From contig CABHOK010000007.1 of the NCBI GenBank assembly GCA_902168205.1, positions 124,001 to 188,000 on the forward strand: a stretch of 64,000 bases of DNA, written 5' to 3'. The first letter of the stretch is position 1; each line of letters starts with the position of its first letter. The position numbers were made by a program, and so were the translations under genes. Of the stretch, positions 1 through 10,351 are shown in pieces. The DNA comes from an uncultured Chitinophaga sp. Its GTDB lineage: Bacteria; Bacteroidota; Bacteroidia; Cytophagales; Cyclobacteriaceae. The notes beneath the pieces are model-generated. The model saw only the letters and a program-made list of their open reading frames with translations, was not told where the DNA came from and ran no database searches.

Positions 1-898
1 GCAAACCGCGCAGGTACGCATTGCCACCGGTGATGTGAATTCCGTTCTGGTAAATATCAGCCGCTAATTCCGGAGGACATGTTTCGAGTGTCTGGATCAC
101 GGCATGTTCAATAGCTCCAATCGACTTGTCTAATATATGAGCAACTTCCGAGTGATCGATCTTGCGCGTTACCGGTATACCTTCCATCAGGTCTTTACCG
201 CGAACGATCATCGGCTCGGGCTTATCAACCAACGAATCCACTACTGCTCCTACTTTTATCTTCACCTGCTCGGCAGTCTTCAGGCCAATCGCCATGTTAT
301 AGTTTCTGCGGAAGTGGTCCTGTATCTCCTGGTCAAATGTATCACCGGCAATCTTCACGGATTGAAATGCAGCAACACCGGAAAGTGAAATGATCACGAT
401 CTCAGTAATGCCCCCTCCTATATCGATCACCATTTTACCATTCGGCTCCTGTATGTCGAGTCCCATACCCATGGCTGCCGCAAGTGGTTCATACATTAAA
501 TAAGTATACTTTGCATTGAACTGTCCTAACGCATCGCGAAGCGCTCTGCGCTCAACTTCGGTAGTAGAGAACGGAATACCGGAGATGATATATTCGTATC
601 CGCTCATGAATGATTTACCATTCACCTGGCGAACCAGCTCATGAATCATACGGCTTGCCGAATCGTAATCAGCAATCACACCACCCTTCAACGGTTTCAC
701 CGGCTTCAGTTCATCGTGGTGTTTTTCAAACATGCTATAGGCTTTCTCGCCTACAGCTTTCACGGTGTTATTCTCAACATTAAATACAATGTATGATGGC
801 TGCGATACCAACAGGTTATTCTTGTCACGCACCAATGTATTGTTATTACCCAGATCAATGGCCAGGCTCCGGTTTCTGAAAAAGTTGAAGTTCATCAT
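1..898 (-). CDS. mreB: MreB-like rod-shape actin homologue (3' end cut by window)
   Basis: The reverse-strand translation reads as an actin-fold MreB/Mbl protein, a cytoplasmic filament that guides lateral cell-wall synthesis. The phosphate-1 loop (AIDLGNNNTLV, near residue 13), the block IPFSTTEVERRALRDAL, the EPLAAAMG segment and the phosphate-2 loop VIDIGGGITEI are all recognisable, and the adenosine-motif start (ITGGNAYLRGL) is the last part visible. The canonical GTANTL of MreB is GNNNTL here, and several conserved positions deviate, so this may be a second, divergent paralogue rather than the MreB of the mreBCD operon. About 299 codons are present; the C-terminus lies before position 1. 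The start is ATG at 898, or ATG at 895. A near-consensus -7 box (rc of CAAATAAA, 901-908) sits just upstream, giving an almost leaderless arrangement. Confidence 0.85.
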   Translation of the reverse strand, partial: MMNFNFFRNRSLAIDLGNNNTLVRDKNNLLVSQPSYIVFNVENNTVKAVGEKAYSMFEKHHDELKPVKPLKGGVIADYDSASRMIHELVRQVNGKSFMSGYEYIISGIPFSTTEVERRALRDALGQFNAKYTYLMYEPLAAAMGMGLDIQEPNGKMVIDIGGGITEIVIISLSGVAAFQSVKIAGDTFDQEIQDHFRRNYNMAIGLKTAEQVKIKVGAVVDSLVDKPEPMIVRGKDLMEGIPVTRKIDHSEVAHILDKSIGAIEHAVIQTLETCPPELAADIYQNGIHITGGNAYLRGL

Positions 899-1008
899 CA
901 CAAATAAATTTTTCCGCTCGTAATCACTATTCCCCTAAAATCTACCATGCTTTTTGAAAGCTCTCAAATATCGTAACTTCCATAAGTCTAATCAACCAGA
1001 AGTACCTT

Positions 1009-2412
1009 ATGTATAATGAATCAAGAAAATCACGAAGAAGCTTTCTGAAGAAAGCTTTTGGTACTGCTATCATTACGGGAGCAGCACCTTCTTTACTTCA
1101 GGCTTCCAACACAAAAGTTGTAGCGTTGCAGCAACAGAAAGCTCCTGATAAAAAATATACCGCCAACGATCAGGTAAATATCGCTGTTATAGGCATGGGC
1201 ATTATGGGCTTTAGTAATGCAGAGACAAGTGTACAGATACCCGGTGTAAAACTGGTTGGTGTTTGCGACCTATATACCGGCCGACTGGACCGCGCGAAGG
1301 AGGTGTATGGTAATGACATTTTTGTAACAAAAAATTATAAAGAGATACTCGATCGAAAAGATATAGATGCTGTCATCGTAGCTACGTCCGATCACTGGCA
1401 CGACCGCATATCCATAGAAGCGATGAACAAAGGCAAACATGTATACTGCGAGAAGCCGATGGTACACAAACTTGAGGAAGGCGCAGAAGTTATTGCCACG
1501 CAAAAGAAAACCGGCAAAGTATTACAGGTCGGGAGCCAGCGCGTGAGTTCCATCGTAACGCAGAAAGCACAGGAGCTCTTTGAATCCAAAATCATTGGCG
1601 ATCTCGTGGTCGTTGAGACCTATATGGACCGGCACAGTTCCAATGGCGCGTGGCAATACTCCATCCCTACCGATGCAAAAGCCAACACGGTGGATTGGGA
1701 CAGCTTTATAGGAGATGCTCCGAAAATGCCATACGAACCCGTACGTTTCTTCCGCTGGCGAAATTACCAGGACTACGGCACCGGTATGGCAGGCGATCTG
1801 TTTGTCCACTTGTTCTCTGCGCTTCATGCTGTAACCAGCTCAAAAGGTCCGAACCGGATTTTTGCTTCCGGAGGTTTGCGCCATTGGAAAGATGGTCGCG
1901 ATGTGCCCGATGTAATCATGGGTATATATGACTACCCCGAGACGAAACAACATTCGGCATTCAATTTACAGATGCGGGTAAATTTTGTAGACGGAAGTGA
2001 GAGCGGTGAGCGACTTCGCTTTATCGGCACCGATGGCGTTATTACCCTCGGCTGGGGCGGAGTAAAAGTAGAACGACACAAATTGTCCAGCGTGCCCACG
2101 TATGGCGGTTGGGACTCCTTCGAGACCTTTACCGAAACGCAACAGAAAGAGTATAAGAAATGGTATGAGGCAACCTATAAACCCGGAAAGCCAGCAATGG
2201 TAGAGTCAGACCTCGAGTTCAAAGCTCCGGAAGGATATAGCGCGAACTACGATCATCACATGAATTTTTACGCAGGCATCCGCGAAGGCAAGACTATAAA
2301 AGAAGATGCACTGTTCGGCATGCGCGCAGCTGGCCCGGCACTTGCGAGCAACAAAAGCTATTTTGAAAAGAAGATCATCAATTGGGATCCGGAGGCCGCC
2401 AGACTCACCTGA
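1009..2412 (+). CDS. Gfo/Idh/MocA family oxidoreductase with Tat signal
   Basis: This is a predicted NAD(P)-dependent sugar or sugar-acid dehydrogenase of the Gfo/Idh/MocA family, exported folded. The N-terminus has a twin-arginine motif (SRRSFLKK, residues 8-15) followed by a hydrophobic stretch ending near residue 32. The Rossmann fold shows IGMGIMG (61-67), an acidic residue at the end of beta-2 (VCDLY) and the family EKP motif (148-150). The C-terminal half matches the usual alpha/beta substrate domain. The 467-aa length is typical of the Tat-exported members that are common in Bacteroidota and Planctomycetota. It is transcribed toward the HTCS regulator and GH5 gene and may act on products of that polysaccharide locus, but this is only inferred from position. 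The exact substrate cannot be told from sequence. Confidence 0.9.
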   Translation: MYNESRKSRRSFLKKAFGTAIITGAAPSLLQASNTKVVALQQQKAPDKKYTANDQVNIAVIGMGIMGFSNAETSVQIPGVKLVGVCDLYTGRLDRAKEVYGNDIFVTKNYKEILDRKDIDAVIVATSDHWHDRISIEAMNKGKHVYCEKPMVHKLEEGAEVIATQKKTGKVLQVGSQRVSSIVTQKAQELFESKIIGDLVVVETYMDRHSSNGAWQYSIPTDAKANTVDWDSFIGDAPKMPYEPVRFFRWRNYQDYGTGMAGDLFVHLFSALHAVTSSKGPNRIFASGGLRHWKDGRDVPDVIMGIYDYPETKQHSAFNLQMRVNFVDGSESGERLRFIGTDGVITLGWGGVKVERHKLSSVPTYGGWDSFETFTETQQKEYKKWYEATYKPGKPAMVESDLEFKAPEGYSANYDHHMNFYAGIREGKTIKEDALFGMRAAGPALASNKSYFEKKIINWDPEAARLT

Positions 2413-2622
2413 TACATTTGTCTCAAAGGTCGTTGTAAGACATTACCCGTTACAACCACTGATATGCCGTAAGCTCCTTTCAATCGATTGAATATAGCTT
2501 TCATGACTTAATTTGATTTACTTCATAAGAATCAGATCCAGGTGAAAGAAATGGCAGTCGTATCGGACAGGTGTATTTACACGATTCATTTTCGGTGTTG
2601 CCCCGGTATATTTCGCAAGCTG

Positions 2623-5600
2623 ATGAGTATACTCTGTCTGATTCAGCTTGCGTCTATAGTATATGTGTCTGGTCAGGATTATCGGTTTAAACATATTAAC
2701 CGGAATGATGGGCTGTCTCAAAGTAACGTTACCTGCATTCTGCAAGATCACAAAGGCTTTATGTGGTTCGGCACGCGCGATGGGTTGAATCGGTACGATG
2801 GCTATACAATTACCGTCTATCGGAACGACCCTGTCAACCCGCGAAGTCTCAGTCATAATTATATCCGGACGATCTTCGAAGACAACCAGCACAGGCTCTG
2901 GGTGGGCACGGAAGACGGTGGCCTGAGTTTGTACGACCGTGCGACTGATGACTTTACCAACTACCTGCACAACCCGCGGGATATACGCAGCATCAGTTCG
3001 AACAAGGTACGTGCCATCACACAGGATTCGAAAGGCAGACTCTGGATTGGCACGGGTGGCGGTGGACTCAATCGCTTCGATGCAAAAGAGAAAATCTTTA
3101 CATGCTATCGCCAAACTCCTGCAGATGCCTCTTCGCTAAGCGGAAACGACATTGAGGATATACTCGAAGACCGCGATGGTTCACTATGGATTGCTACCTG
3201 GAATGCAGGCCTCAATAAATTCAGGATCGATGAAGAAAAGTTTATCCATTACCGGAAAGAAGAAAACAATATATACTCGCTAAGTTCGAATTATTTAAAG
3301 AAACTATATATCGATGCTGGGGGAACACTTTGGATCGGCACGACCGAAGGCGGACTGAATCGCTACGATAAAACGCAAAACCGGTTTATCCGCTATATCT
3401 ATACACCGGGTACAAAACATGGCATCAGCAATAGCGATGTACTTTCGATTACGGAAGATGATGCAGGCAACCTGTGGATCGGCACGCAAAACGGAAGCAT
3501 TAATATTCTGAACAAGAGCCGCAATAAATTTCACTATATAAATCACGACAAGAACAATCCGGACGGCCTCAACAACGGATCGGTATACTCACTATACAAG
3601 GACCAGCAAGGCAATATCTGGGTCGGTACGTTTAGCGGAGGTATAAATTTCTGCGATCGTACTGCGAACAAATTCAGACACTTCACCAACAACAATACAT
3701 CCACCGGTCTTAATAACGAAAATGTCCTTTCTATTTACGAAGATGATAGCGAAATTATATACATCGGTACAGACGGAGGCGGGCTGAATATATACCAACG
3801 GCATAGCAAAGAGTTCACCCACCTCGTGCATGCAACTCAAAACACAAACAGCATTCCAAGCAATTATCCGCTGTGCATGTATGAAGACCGTGAAGGCTAT
3901 ACCTGGCTTGGGAGTTTTTACGGAAAGGTTTCCCTGTTCAACAAGCAGACCTATAGCTTTCAAAAAATTAATTTCAATGTTGATATAAAGCACGTAGCAG
4001 CTATTACCGAAGACACGATTACCGGTAAAATATGGATGGGAACCTGGGGAGAAGGATTAATTATATACGACAAGCAGAATCAAAAGGTACAGCACTATAT
4101 ACCCGATGCCACGAAGGAAGAAAGTCTCAGTCACGCCATTGTATTTTCTATATACCAGGACCAACAGGGAAATATGTGGGTTGGCACAGAGGGCGGAGGT
4201 CTTAACCTATACGATCGAAAGAAAGATCAGTTCATTCACTTCCAATACAATCGCGATAATCCGCAAAGCATCAGCAACAATATTGTCAATGTAATTTACG
4301 AAGACCGCAGCGGCAATCTCTGGATCGGCACACAGGGAGGATTGAATTTACTCGACCGGAATAAAAGTACATTTACCACCTATACTATTAAAGACGGTCT
4401 GCCCAACAACGTTATACAAGCCATTGAAGAAGACCGCCACGGCAATTTATGGCTCAGCACGAACAAAGGTATATCGCGGCTTGACACAAAAGCTGTGACC
4501 TTCCGCAATTATGAGATAGCCGATGGACTTCAAAGCAACTCCTTCAACCGGTTATCATCCTTTCGAAACAAACAGGGAACAATATACTTTGGCGGTATTA
4601 ACGGTCTGGACTACTTTCATCCGGATAGTATAGCCGATAACAATTTTATTCCACCGGTATATTTTACGGAACTGCAGGTGTTCAACAAGTCTGTAAATTT
4701 CCGGGAGGACCACGCTCCTATCGCGTGTCCTATTGATGAAGCTCAGGTGATAACGCTATCGTATAAAGAATCAGTGTTCTCGCTGGCGTTTGCGGCTCTA
4801 AACTATACATCTCCGGAGAAGAATCAGTATGCCTATAGACTGGAAGGTTTTGATGAACGCTGGAATTTCGTAGGGTCACAACGAAAAGCAACCTATACCA
4901 ACCTCGATCCCGGAGAATATATCTTGCGCATAAAGGCAACCAACAACGATGGTATCTGGAATGAACAAGGAAATTCAATTCGCATTATCATCACCCCTCC
5001 TTTCTGGAAAACATGGTGGGCAAAGATTATCTATGCTATACTTCTCCTGGCTTCGCTGTTTGTACTGCGCTATATACTTGTACAGCGCATGAAGGTGCGC
5101 AACCGCCTCGAAATGGATGACATAAAACTTCGGTTCTACGCCAACATCTCACACGAGTTCCGAACACCACTCACGCTTATACTCGGTCCGCTCAACCAGC
5201 TAACGACTTCAACGGATATACACGGTAAAGACAAGCAAATGCTTGACCTCATTCATCGTAATGGACAGCATCTGCTTCGCCTCATCAACCAACTGATGCA
5301 CATCTACGAACTGGACGCTGGGTTCATGAAGCTGAATGTTATGCAGGGCGATATCATCAGTTTTGTTAAAGGCATTAAGGAAGCCTTTCAATTTACGGCC
5401 GAGAAACGAAATATAGTTTATAACTTTTCAACTTCGGTACCGACGGCTGAAAAGTACTTCGATCCTGACAAGCTGGAGAAAATTATATTGAACATCCTGT
5501 CCAATGCGTTTAAATATACTCCCGACCAGGGGAAGATCAGTGTCAGCATCATGCTCTTTGAAGAAGGTATACCACCGGTTTCGGAAGTTATTCTGAAGAA

Positions 5601-6756
5601 GAAGCGTCATGCAAAATCGTTTCTCTGCATCCGCATTACAGACAGTGGTGAAGGTATATCGCAGGCGTATCATGAGAAAGTGTTTGATCCGTTCTTCCGC
5701 GTTGAACGTGAGCATCGCACCAAAGAAGGCACCGGCATTGGGCTCGCACTTGCACGGCAACTGGCTGTACTGCATCACGGAGATATACTATTGAAAAGTG
5801 ACATGGGCGAGGGCTGCGAATTTTCTGTATGGCTCCCCGTAGGACAAGAAGCCTTTGCCTCAAATGAATTCGCGAATAAACCGTATGATATCACGGACAG
5901 GCTACGGGATACACAGACAACGTATGGTATACCGGATACTAAACCTGCAGATCCGACCGACCAATCCGAATTACGCAGGCGTCCGTTGCTGCTAGTGGTA
6001 GAAGATAGCAGCGACATCCGCCAGTTTATCAAACTGAATTTTGACACTACGTTTCTCATCGAAGAAGCTGAGAATGGCGAGATTGGTTTTCAAAAAGCCT
6101 GCGATAGTATACCCGATATTATCATCAGCGATGTAATGATGCCAGTACTCGATGGTGTAGAGATGTGCTCACGGATAAAGAAAGATATACGCACCAGTCA
6201 TATACCTGTGGTGTTGCTTACAGCACGAAGCGATGAAGACTTTCAACTTCATGCCTTCAAAGCTGCACATGCAGATGACTATATTGTCAAGCCGTTCAGC
6301 ACCAATGTACTGCTCGCCAAACTCAGCAACATCATCGAGCTGCGCGATAGCTTCCGGAAAAAATACTATCGCGACTTCATCGCTAATCCTACTGCACCGG
6401 CAACAACATCTCCGGATGCCATCTTTATCAAGAAAGCAGTTGAGGCTGTTGAGCAAAATATAGAAGACCCGGATTTTAATGTTGAAACATTCTGTCGCGA
6501 CCTTGGCATGAGTCAGACAAATCTATACCGCAAACTTCAAAGTATACTGGGCGTTTCCGGCAATCAGTTTATCAAAGACATTCGCATGAAGCGCGCTGTC
6601 CAATTACTCGAGTCGGGTCAACACCCGGTACATGAAATTGCGTGCAGGGTTGGTTTTGCTGACGCTAACTATTTCAGCAAGTCGTTCAAAAAACAATTTG
6701 GTGTTTTACCATCCGCTTATCGTCCACCGCAAGCGCGTATACCCGGGTCGTTGTAA
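2623..6756 (+). CDS. Hybrid two-component system (HTCS) one-protein sensor/regulator
   Basis: This is a one-polypeptide two-component system of the kind that controls polysaccharide utilisation in Bacteroidota. In order it has a signal peptide (MSILCLIQLASIVYVSGQ), about a dozen Reg_prop beta-propeller repeats with the recurring pattern D..G.LWIGT..GGLNRYD, a Y_Y_Y domain, a TM helix near residues 799-818, a HisKA dimerisation domain with NISHEFRTPL (phospho-acceptor H about 844) and a HATPase with DSGEG and GTGIGLAL. A receiver follows, with VVEDSSD and phospho-Asp about 1170 in ISDVMMP, and then an AraC-type HTH at the C-terminus. Start choice: the frame opens with GTG at 2542 and ATG at 2551, but only ATG 2623 places the signal peptide at the N-terminus. 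The periplasmic propeller would bind an oligosaccharide. The GH5 gene 180 nt downstream on the same strand is the obvious target. No SusC/SusD pair is present. Confidence 0.95.
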   Translation: MSILCLIQLASIVYVSGQDYRFKHINRNDGLSQSNVTCILQDHKGFMWFGTRDGLNRYDGYTITVYRNDPVNPRSLSHNYIRTIFEDNQHRLWVGTEDGGLSLYDRATDDFTNYLHNPRDIRSISSNKVRAITQDSKGRLWIGTGGGGLNRFDAKEKIFTCYRQTPADASSLSGNDIEDILEDRDGSLWIATWNAGLNKFRIDEEKFIHYRKEENNIYSLSSNYLKKLYIDAGGTLWIGTTEGGLNRYDKTQNRFIRYIYTPGTKHGISNSDVLSITEDDAGNLWIGTQNGSINILNKSRNKFHYINHDKNNPDGLNNGSVYSLYKDQQGNIWVGTFSGGINFCDRTANKFRHFTNNNTSTGLNNENVLSIYEDDSEIIYIGTDGGGLNIYQRHSKEFTHLVHATQNTNSIPSNYPLCMYEDREGYTWLGSFYGKVSLFNKQTYSFQKINFNVDIKHVAAITEDTITGKIWMGTWGEGLIIYDKQNQKVQHYIPDATKEESLSHAIVFSIYQDQQGNMWVGTEGGGLNLYDRKKDQFIHFQYNRDNPQSISNNIVNVIYEDRSGNLWIGTQGGLNLLDRNKSTFTTYTIKDGLPNNVIQAIEEDRHGNLWLSTNKGISRLDTKAVTFRNYEIADGLQSNSFNRLSSFRNKQGTIYFGGINGLDYFHPDSIADNNFIPPVYFTELQVFNKSVNFREDHAPIACPIDEAQVITLSYKESVFSLAFAALNYTSPEKNQYAYRLEGFDERWNFVGSQRKATYTNLDPGEYILRIKATNNDGIWNEQGNSIRIIITPPFWKTWWAKIIYAILLLASLFVLRYILVQRMKVRNRLEMDDIKLRFYANISHEFRTPLTLILGPLNQLTTSTDIHGKDKQMLDLIHRNGQHLLRLINQLMHIYELDAGFMKLNVMQGDIISFVKGIKEAFQFTAEKRNIVYNFSTSVPTAEKYFDPDKLEKIILNILSNAFKYTPDQGKISVSIMLFEEGIPPVSEVILKKKRHAKSFLCIRITDSGEGISQAYHEKVFDPFFRVEREHRTKEGTGIGLALARQLAVLHHGDILLKSDMGEGCEFSVWLPVGQEAFASNEFANKPYDITDRLRDTQTTYGIPDTKPADPTDQSELRRRPLLLVVEDSSDIRQFIKLNFDTTFLIEEAENGEIGFQKACDSIPDIIISDVMMPVLDGVEMCSRIKKDIRTSHIPVVLLTARSDEDFQLHAFKAAHADDYIVKPFSTNVLLAKLSNIIELRDSFRKKYYRDFIANPTAPATTSPDAIFIKKAVEAVEQNIEDPDFNVETFCRDLGMSQTNLYRKLQSILGVSGNQFIKDIRMKRAVQLLESGQHPVHEIACRVGFADANYFSKSFKKQFGVLPSAYRPPQARIPGSL

Positions 6757-6935
6757 CCATTGCGGCCGCTGGTTTCATTTTGGAAGGTTTTTCCTTGTTA
6801 TATACTGATTTTTACTCTCCTTTTTTTTACGGTCCCTCCTACTTTTAGTCAAGCGCTGCAGGCTTGAACACATTGCCTTTCGACTTGTCTCAAAGGCACG
6901 CGTCACAAATTCAATACAACCAAAATCTATTTTTT

Positions 6936-9149
6936 ATGAAAACCAGACGATTACACGCACTTAAAAAATTCCATCCCGAATACTACCTCCTTGTCGTCCT
7001 TCTTATTGTACTGTCTTCTTTAGCGCATGCACAAAAGCCATGGCTACACGTGGACGGAAATCAGATCAAAGATCCCGCGGGTAATCCCGTTACGCTTCGG
7101 GGTGTATCGATTCTTCCAAGCGAACATCAGAACGAATGTACTACCTGTAACAACAAACCCATGACCGAAATGCTCGACTGGCAAGCTGATGGAAGTCGCG
7201 GCTGGTACTCGCGGGTGTTGCGCTTACCCGTTACAACAGCGAAAGTAAAAGATCCGGCTACGAGTTTCGCTACGCACATCGATCCGTATGTACAACAGGC
7301 TATAGCACGTAATCAATACGTGATTGTAGACTTGCACCTGGTGAGTAATTATGATGTGAACGGATCAGGCGGTGTGAAGCAGCAATTTGTATTGGACTTC
7401 TGGAACTACGTGGCACCACGGTATGCCAATACGCCCAACGTGATCTTCGAAGTTTTTAACGAACCGATCAATCCGGATAATTGGACATCGTGGAAGAACT
7501 ATATCCAGCCCGTCATCAATGCTATACGTGCTGTGGCTCCGAATAATCTGATTCTTGTCGGTAGTCCGCAGTGGAGCACACGGGTGAACAGTGCCGTAAC
7601 CGATCCGCTCGTTGGCAGCAACCTGGTATATGTATACCATATATACCCGAACCAGGGCGCTGCAACCGCTACCAACCTAAATGCTAAATTTGGTAACGCG
7701 GCCAATACCATACCGGTAATGCTGACCGAGTTTGGCTGGAATCAGGATTCGAATTATTCGGATGGCGTTACGTATGGAACGACCGGTGGCTGGGGCACTC
7801 CGTTTCGAAACTATATAGATGCACGTCCGTGGATAAGCTGGCAAAGCTGGATCTTCGATAACTTCTGGAAGCCACAGTTCTTTGACTGGAACTGGAACTT
7901 GATGTCGGGTGAGAACCAGGGGCGCTTCATTCAGAACTGGTTGTTCGATAAACAAAATCATAATCAACCGGGAGGCTCGGGTGGCGTTGGTACACAAACA
8001 CCGTTTACAACGCAAAATATACCCGGCAAAATACAAGCAGAGAATTTTGACAACGGCAACCAGGATGTGGCCTATCACGACACTGACTACGGCAACAACG
8101 GCAATACCTATCGCACCAGCGATGTTGATATTGGAACTACGAGTGATGTAGGTGGTGGTTATACGGTTGGGTATACCGTTGGGGGCGAATGGCTCGAGTA
8201 TACTATCGCCAATGTTGTGGGCGGTTCCTATACTATAGCATTGCGATCTGCCAGCGCCAGCTCGGGCACCGGCAGAAGTGTGACAGTAAAGCTGGATGGT
8301 GTTACGCTCGGTACCGTTATACCGAACAACACCGGTGGCTGGGAAACCTGGGAGTCACTAACGATAAATAACGTTGCTGTTACCGGTGGCAGCAATAAGG
8401 TATTGCGACTTGAGATTGCCGGTGGCGGATTCAACCTGAACTATATTGAGTTCACATCATCCACAGGTTCTGTTGCTCCTCGTGAAGCAGAAAGCACCAG
8501 TCGGTGGTCGAGCGGTGCAACCAACACAGTAGTAAGCGATGCTGCCGCCAGTAACAGTAACGTTGTTCGCTTAAATGCAGATGGTACAGGTGATTTTATA
8601 GAGTATACATTTCCCCATAGTGGCGTTGTGAATTACGATATATACCTCGGCTTCCGTGCAGGACCTGACCAGGGAACTTGCCAGGTATATAAAGATGGCG
8701 CGGCTTACGGATCGGTATTCGATCTTTACAGCGCTACTACCCAGTTTAAAGAAGTACTTGTAGCCAATGTGAATTTCTACACGGGCGATCAAAAAGTGCG
8801 CTTCACCGTAGCCGGTAAAAATGCAAGCAGCACCGGATATCAATTTACGCATGACTATATCAAGCTGGTAAACCACGCAACGGGAACCTCTGCTATTATC
8901 AGTTCTGCCCGTGCTGTCGATAATGCTATACAGGTATACCCTAATCCTGCGAAGACATCCATCACGGTGAGCGGTGTTTCACCGAATGCGCGGGTTACTA
9001 TTCACGATATGAGTGGACAAGTATGGCTCACGCAGGATGCCCGCGAGAAAGCCACTGCGATCGACATTCAAAAACTAAAAACAGGACTATATATACTTCG
9101 CGTAGAGTCCAACGAAGAAATATATAGCACTACTTTCAAGAAAGAGTAA
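6936..9149 (+). CDS. Secreted GH5 family glycosidase with CBM6-type modules and T9SS sorting domain
   Basis: This is an endo-acting beta-glucanase or beta-mannanase of glycoside hydrolase family 5. A signal peptide ending in LAHAQ is followed by the catalytic barrel. The acid/base Glu is in VFNEP (about residue 176) and the nucleophile Glu in LTEFGW (about 265). From about residue 365 comes a CBM6-like module (KIQAENFD ... VGGEWLEYTI ... FNLNYIEF), then a second beta-sandwich of CBM6/35 type (REAEST ... GTGDFIEYTF). The last 75 or so residues form a Por/type IX secretion sorting domain (VYPNPAKTSITV ... GLYILRV). The protein is therefore exported through Sec and then T9SS to the cell surface or medium. 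TTG at 6864 would add 24 residues before the signal peptide, so ATG 6936 is chosen. The HTCS regulator lies immediately upstream. GH5 subfamily, and hence glucan versus mannan specificity, is not decided here. Confidence 0.92.
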   Translation: MKTRRLHALKKFHPEYYLLVVLLIVLSSLAHAQKPWLHVDGNQIKDPAGNPVTLRGVSILPSEHQNECTTCNNKPMTEMLDWQADGSRGWYSRVLRLPVTTAKVKDPATSFATHIDPYVQQAIARNQYVIVDLHLVSNYDVNGSGGVKQQFVLDFWNYVAPRYANTPNVIFEVFNEPINPDNWTSWKNYIQPVINAIRAVAPNNLILVGSPQWSTRVNSAVTDPLVGSNLVYVYHIYPNQGAATATNLNAKFGNAANTIPVMLTEFGWNQDSNYSDGVTYGTTGGWGTPFRNYIDARPWISWQSWIFDNFWKPQFFDWNWNLMSGENQGRFIQNWLFDKQNHNQPGGSGGVGTQTPFTTQNIPGKIQAENFDNGNQDVAYHDTDYGNNGNTYRTSDVDIGTTSDVGGGYTVGYTVGGEWLEYTIANVVGGSYTIALRSASASSGTGRSVTVKLDGVTLGTVIPNNTGGWETWESLTINNVAVTGGSNKVLRLEIAGGGFNLNYIEFTSSTGSVAPREAESTSRWSSGATNTVVSDAAASNSNVVRLNADGTGDFIEYTFPHSGVVNYDIYLGFRAGPDQGTCQVYKDGAAYGSVFDLYSATTQFKEVLVANVNFYTGDQKVRFTVAGKNASSTGYQFTHDYIKLVNHATGTSAIISSARAVDNAIQVYPNPAKTSITVSGVSPNARVTIHDMSGQVWLTQDAREKATAIDIQKLKTGLYILRVESNEEIYSTTFKKE

Positions 9150-9231
9150 CGGACTCTTGAGACCGCGCAGGAAGTAATTTACATTCAGTAAATGCTTGTA
9201 ATGCGCTGATAATTGGTTAACTTCCGTCAGG

Positions 9232-9275
9232 AGCCCATCGATCTGCAAACCCTGCAGAACGGTGGGCTTTTTTTG
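9232..9275 (+). terminator. Rho-independent terminator after the GH5 gene
   Basis: GCCCATCG pairs with CGGTGGGC (one G-T wobble), with an inner stem CTGCA/TGCAG, followed by a run of seven T. It lies 83 nt after the glycosidase stop and just before the patatin gene, so it separates the two transcription units. Confidence 0.8.
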
Positions 9276-9314
9276 CGTTCTTAAATTACGTTGCACCATT
9301 TAAACAAAAGACCC

Positions 9315-10349
9315 ATGACCTACAACATCCTGACCATTGACGGAGGCGGTCTCCGTGGCATTGTACCCGTGCGCATTCTCCAGGAAGTACAGAAAATGAC
9401 TGGACGAAATATACTCGATACGTTCGATATGCTGGCCGGCACTTCTACCGGTGGACTGATTGTGTCCTGTCTCACCTTGAAAAATGGGAGCGGTCCTAAA
9501 TATACTTTGGATGATATCGCGAATATCTATATCAAGCAGGGTAAAGTAATTTTTCCGATCCGCTCCGGCATCAGTAAATTCTTTCATCGGGCAACTAACC
9601 TTTTCTCTCCTGCCTATAATGCTGATGGTATCGAGAAAGTATTGAAAGAATATGTGAAAGAAGAAACGATAAAAGAATCGCTGCGGCCGATCATGGTATC
9701 AACGTACGATCTCAACGGCAACAAGCCTGTCTTCTTCAAATCGAGTGAAGCGGTCGGAGATCCTACTGCCAACGCCAGGATACATGACATCTGTCGTGCT
9801 ACATCCGCTGCACCAACATATCTGCCTGCGTATACCTTCACCTATAAGAATGCACGCCTCACCGGTATAGATGGCGGAGTATATGTGAACAACCCGACCA
9901 TGGCATCCATTGCTGAGATAAGCCGGTATGGTAACCAGGGCTTCTACAAGAAGCGCGATGGAACAGATATAGCCTTTAACGATATACGTGTACTCTCGCT
10001 TGGCACCGGAAGTTACTGTGGCACCATTACCGAGAAGGAAGCCGTACGCTGGGGTGAGCTTCAGTGGATACAGGAGATCACGGATATTATGATGCGCGGT
10101 GTTAACCAGACCACAGACTATGAAAGCCGTGAGATGCTCGGCACCGGAAACTATATGCGACTGAACATCAATATAGCAAATGAAGAATATTCTGACATGA
10201 CCGATGCACGCGAATCCACAAGACAGTATTTGGAAGAACAAGTTCAGAAGCAGATCTTCGATACCGATCAGAAGCAGGCGTTACAAAAATTCCTGGATAG
10301 CATCGTGCATAAGGAACCACACCGTGCACCAGAACTTGTGGTGAATTGA
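9315..10349 (+). CDS. Patatin-like phospholipase
   Basis: This is a cytoplasmic-type patatin hydrolase, which cleaves acyl chains from phospholipids with a Ser-Asp dyad. All hallmarks are present: oxyanion loop DGGGLRG (residues 9-15), nucleophile elbow GTSTG (Ser about 44) and the catalytic Asp in DGG (about 186), followed by VYVNNPT. At 344 aa it is a minimal patatin with no signal peptide or extra domain. It resembles CapV-type effectors and fungal/bacterial CotR-like enzymes, but no cyclic-nucleotide synthase or other CBASS gene is adjacent, so a defence role is unsupported. TTG at 9291 could start the frame earlier; ATG 9315 fits the family N-terminus. Upstream is the GH5 terminator and downstream a repeat-rich gap, suggesting a single-gene unit. 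Confidence 0.93.
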   Translation: MTYNILTIDGGGLRGIVPVRILQEVQKMTGRNILDTFDMLAGTSTGGLIVSCLTLKNGSGPKYTLDDIANIYIKQGKVIFPIRSGISKFFHRATNLFSPAYNADGIEKVLKEYVKEETIKESLRPIMVSTYDLNGNKPVFFKSSEAVGDPTANARIHDICRATSAAPTYLPAYTFTYKNARLTGIDGGVYVNNPTMASIAEISRYGNQGFYKKRDGTDIAFNDIRVLSLGTGSYCGTITEKEAVRWGELQWIQEITDIMMRGVNQTTDYESREMLGTGNYMRLNINIANEEYSDMTDARESTRQYLEEQVQKQIFDTDQKQALQKFLDSIVHKEPHRAPELVVN

Positions 10350-10351
10350 AA

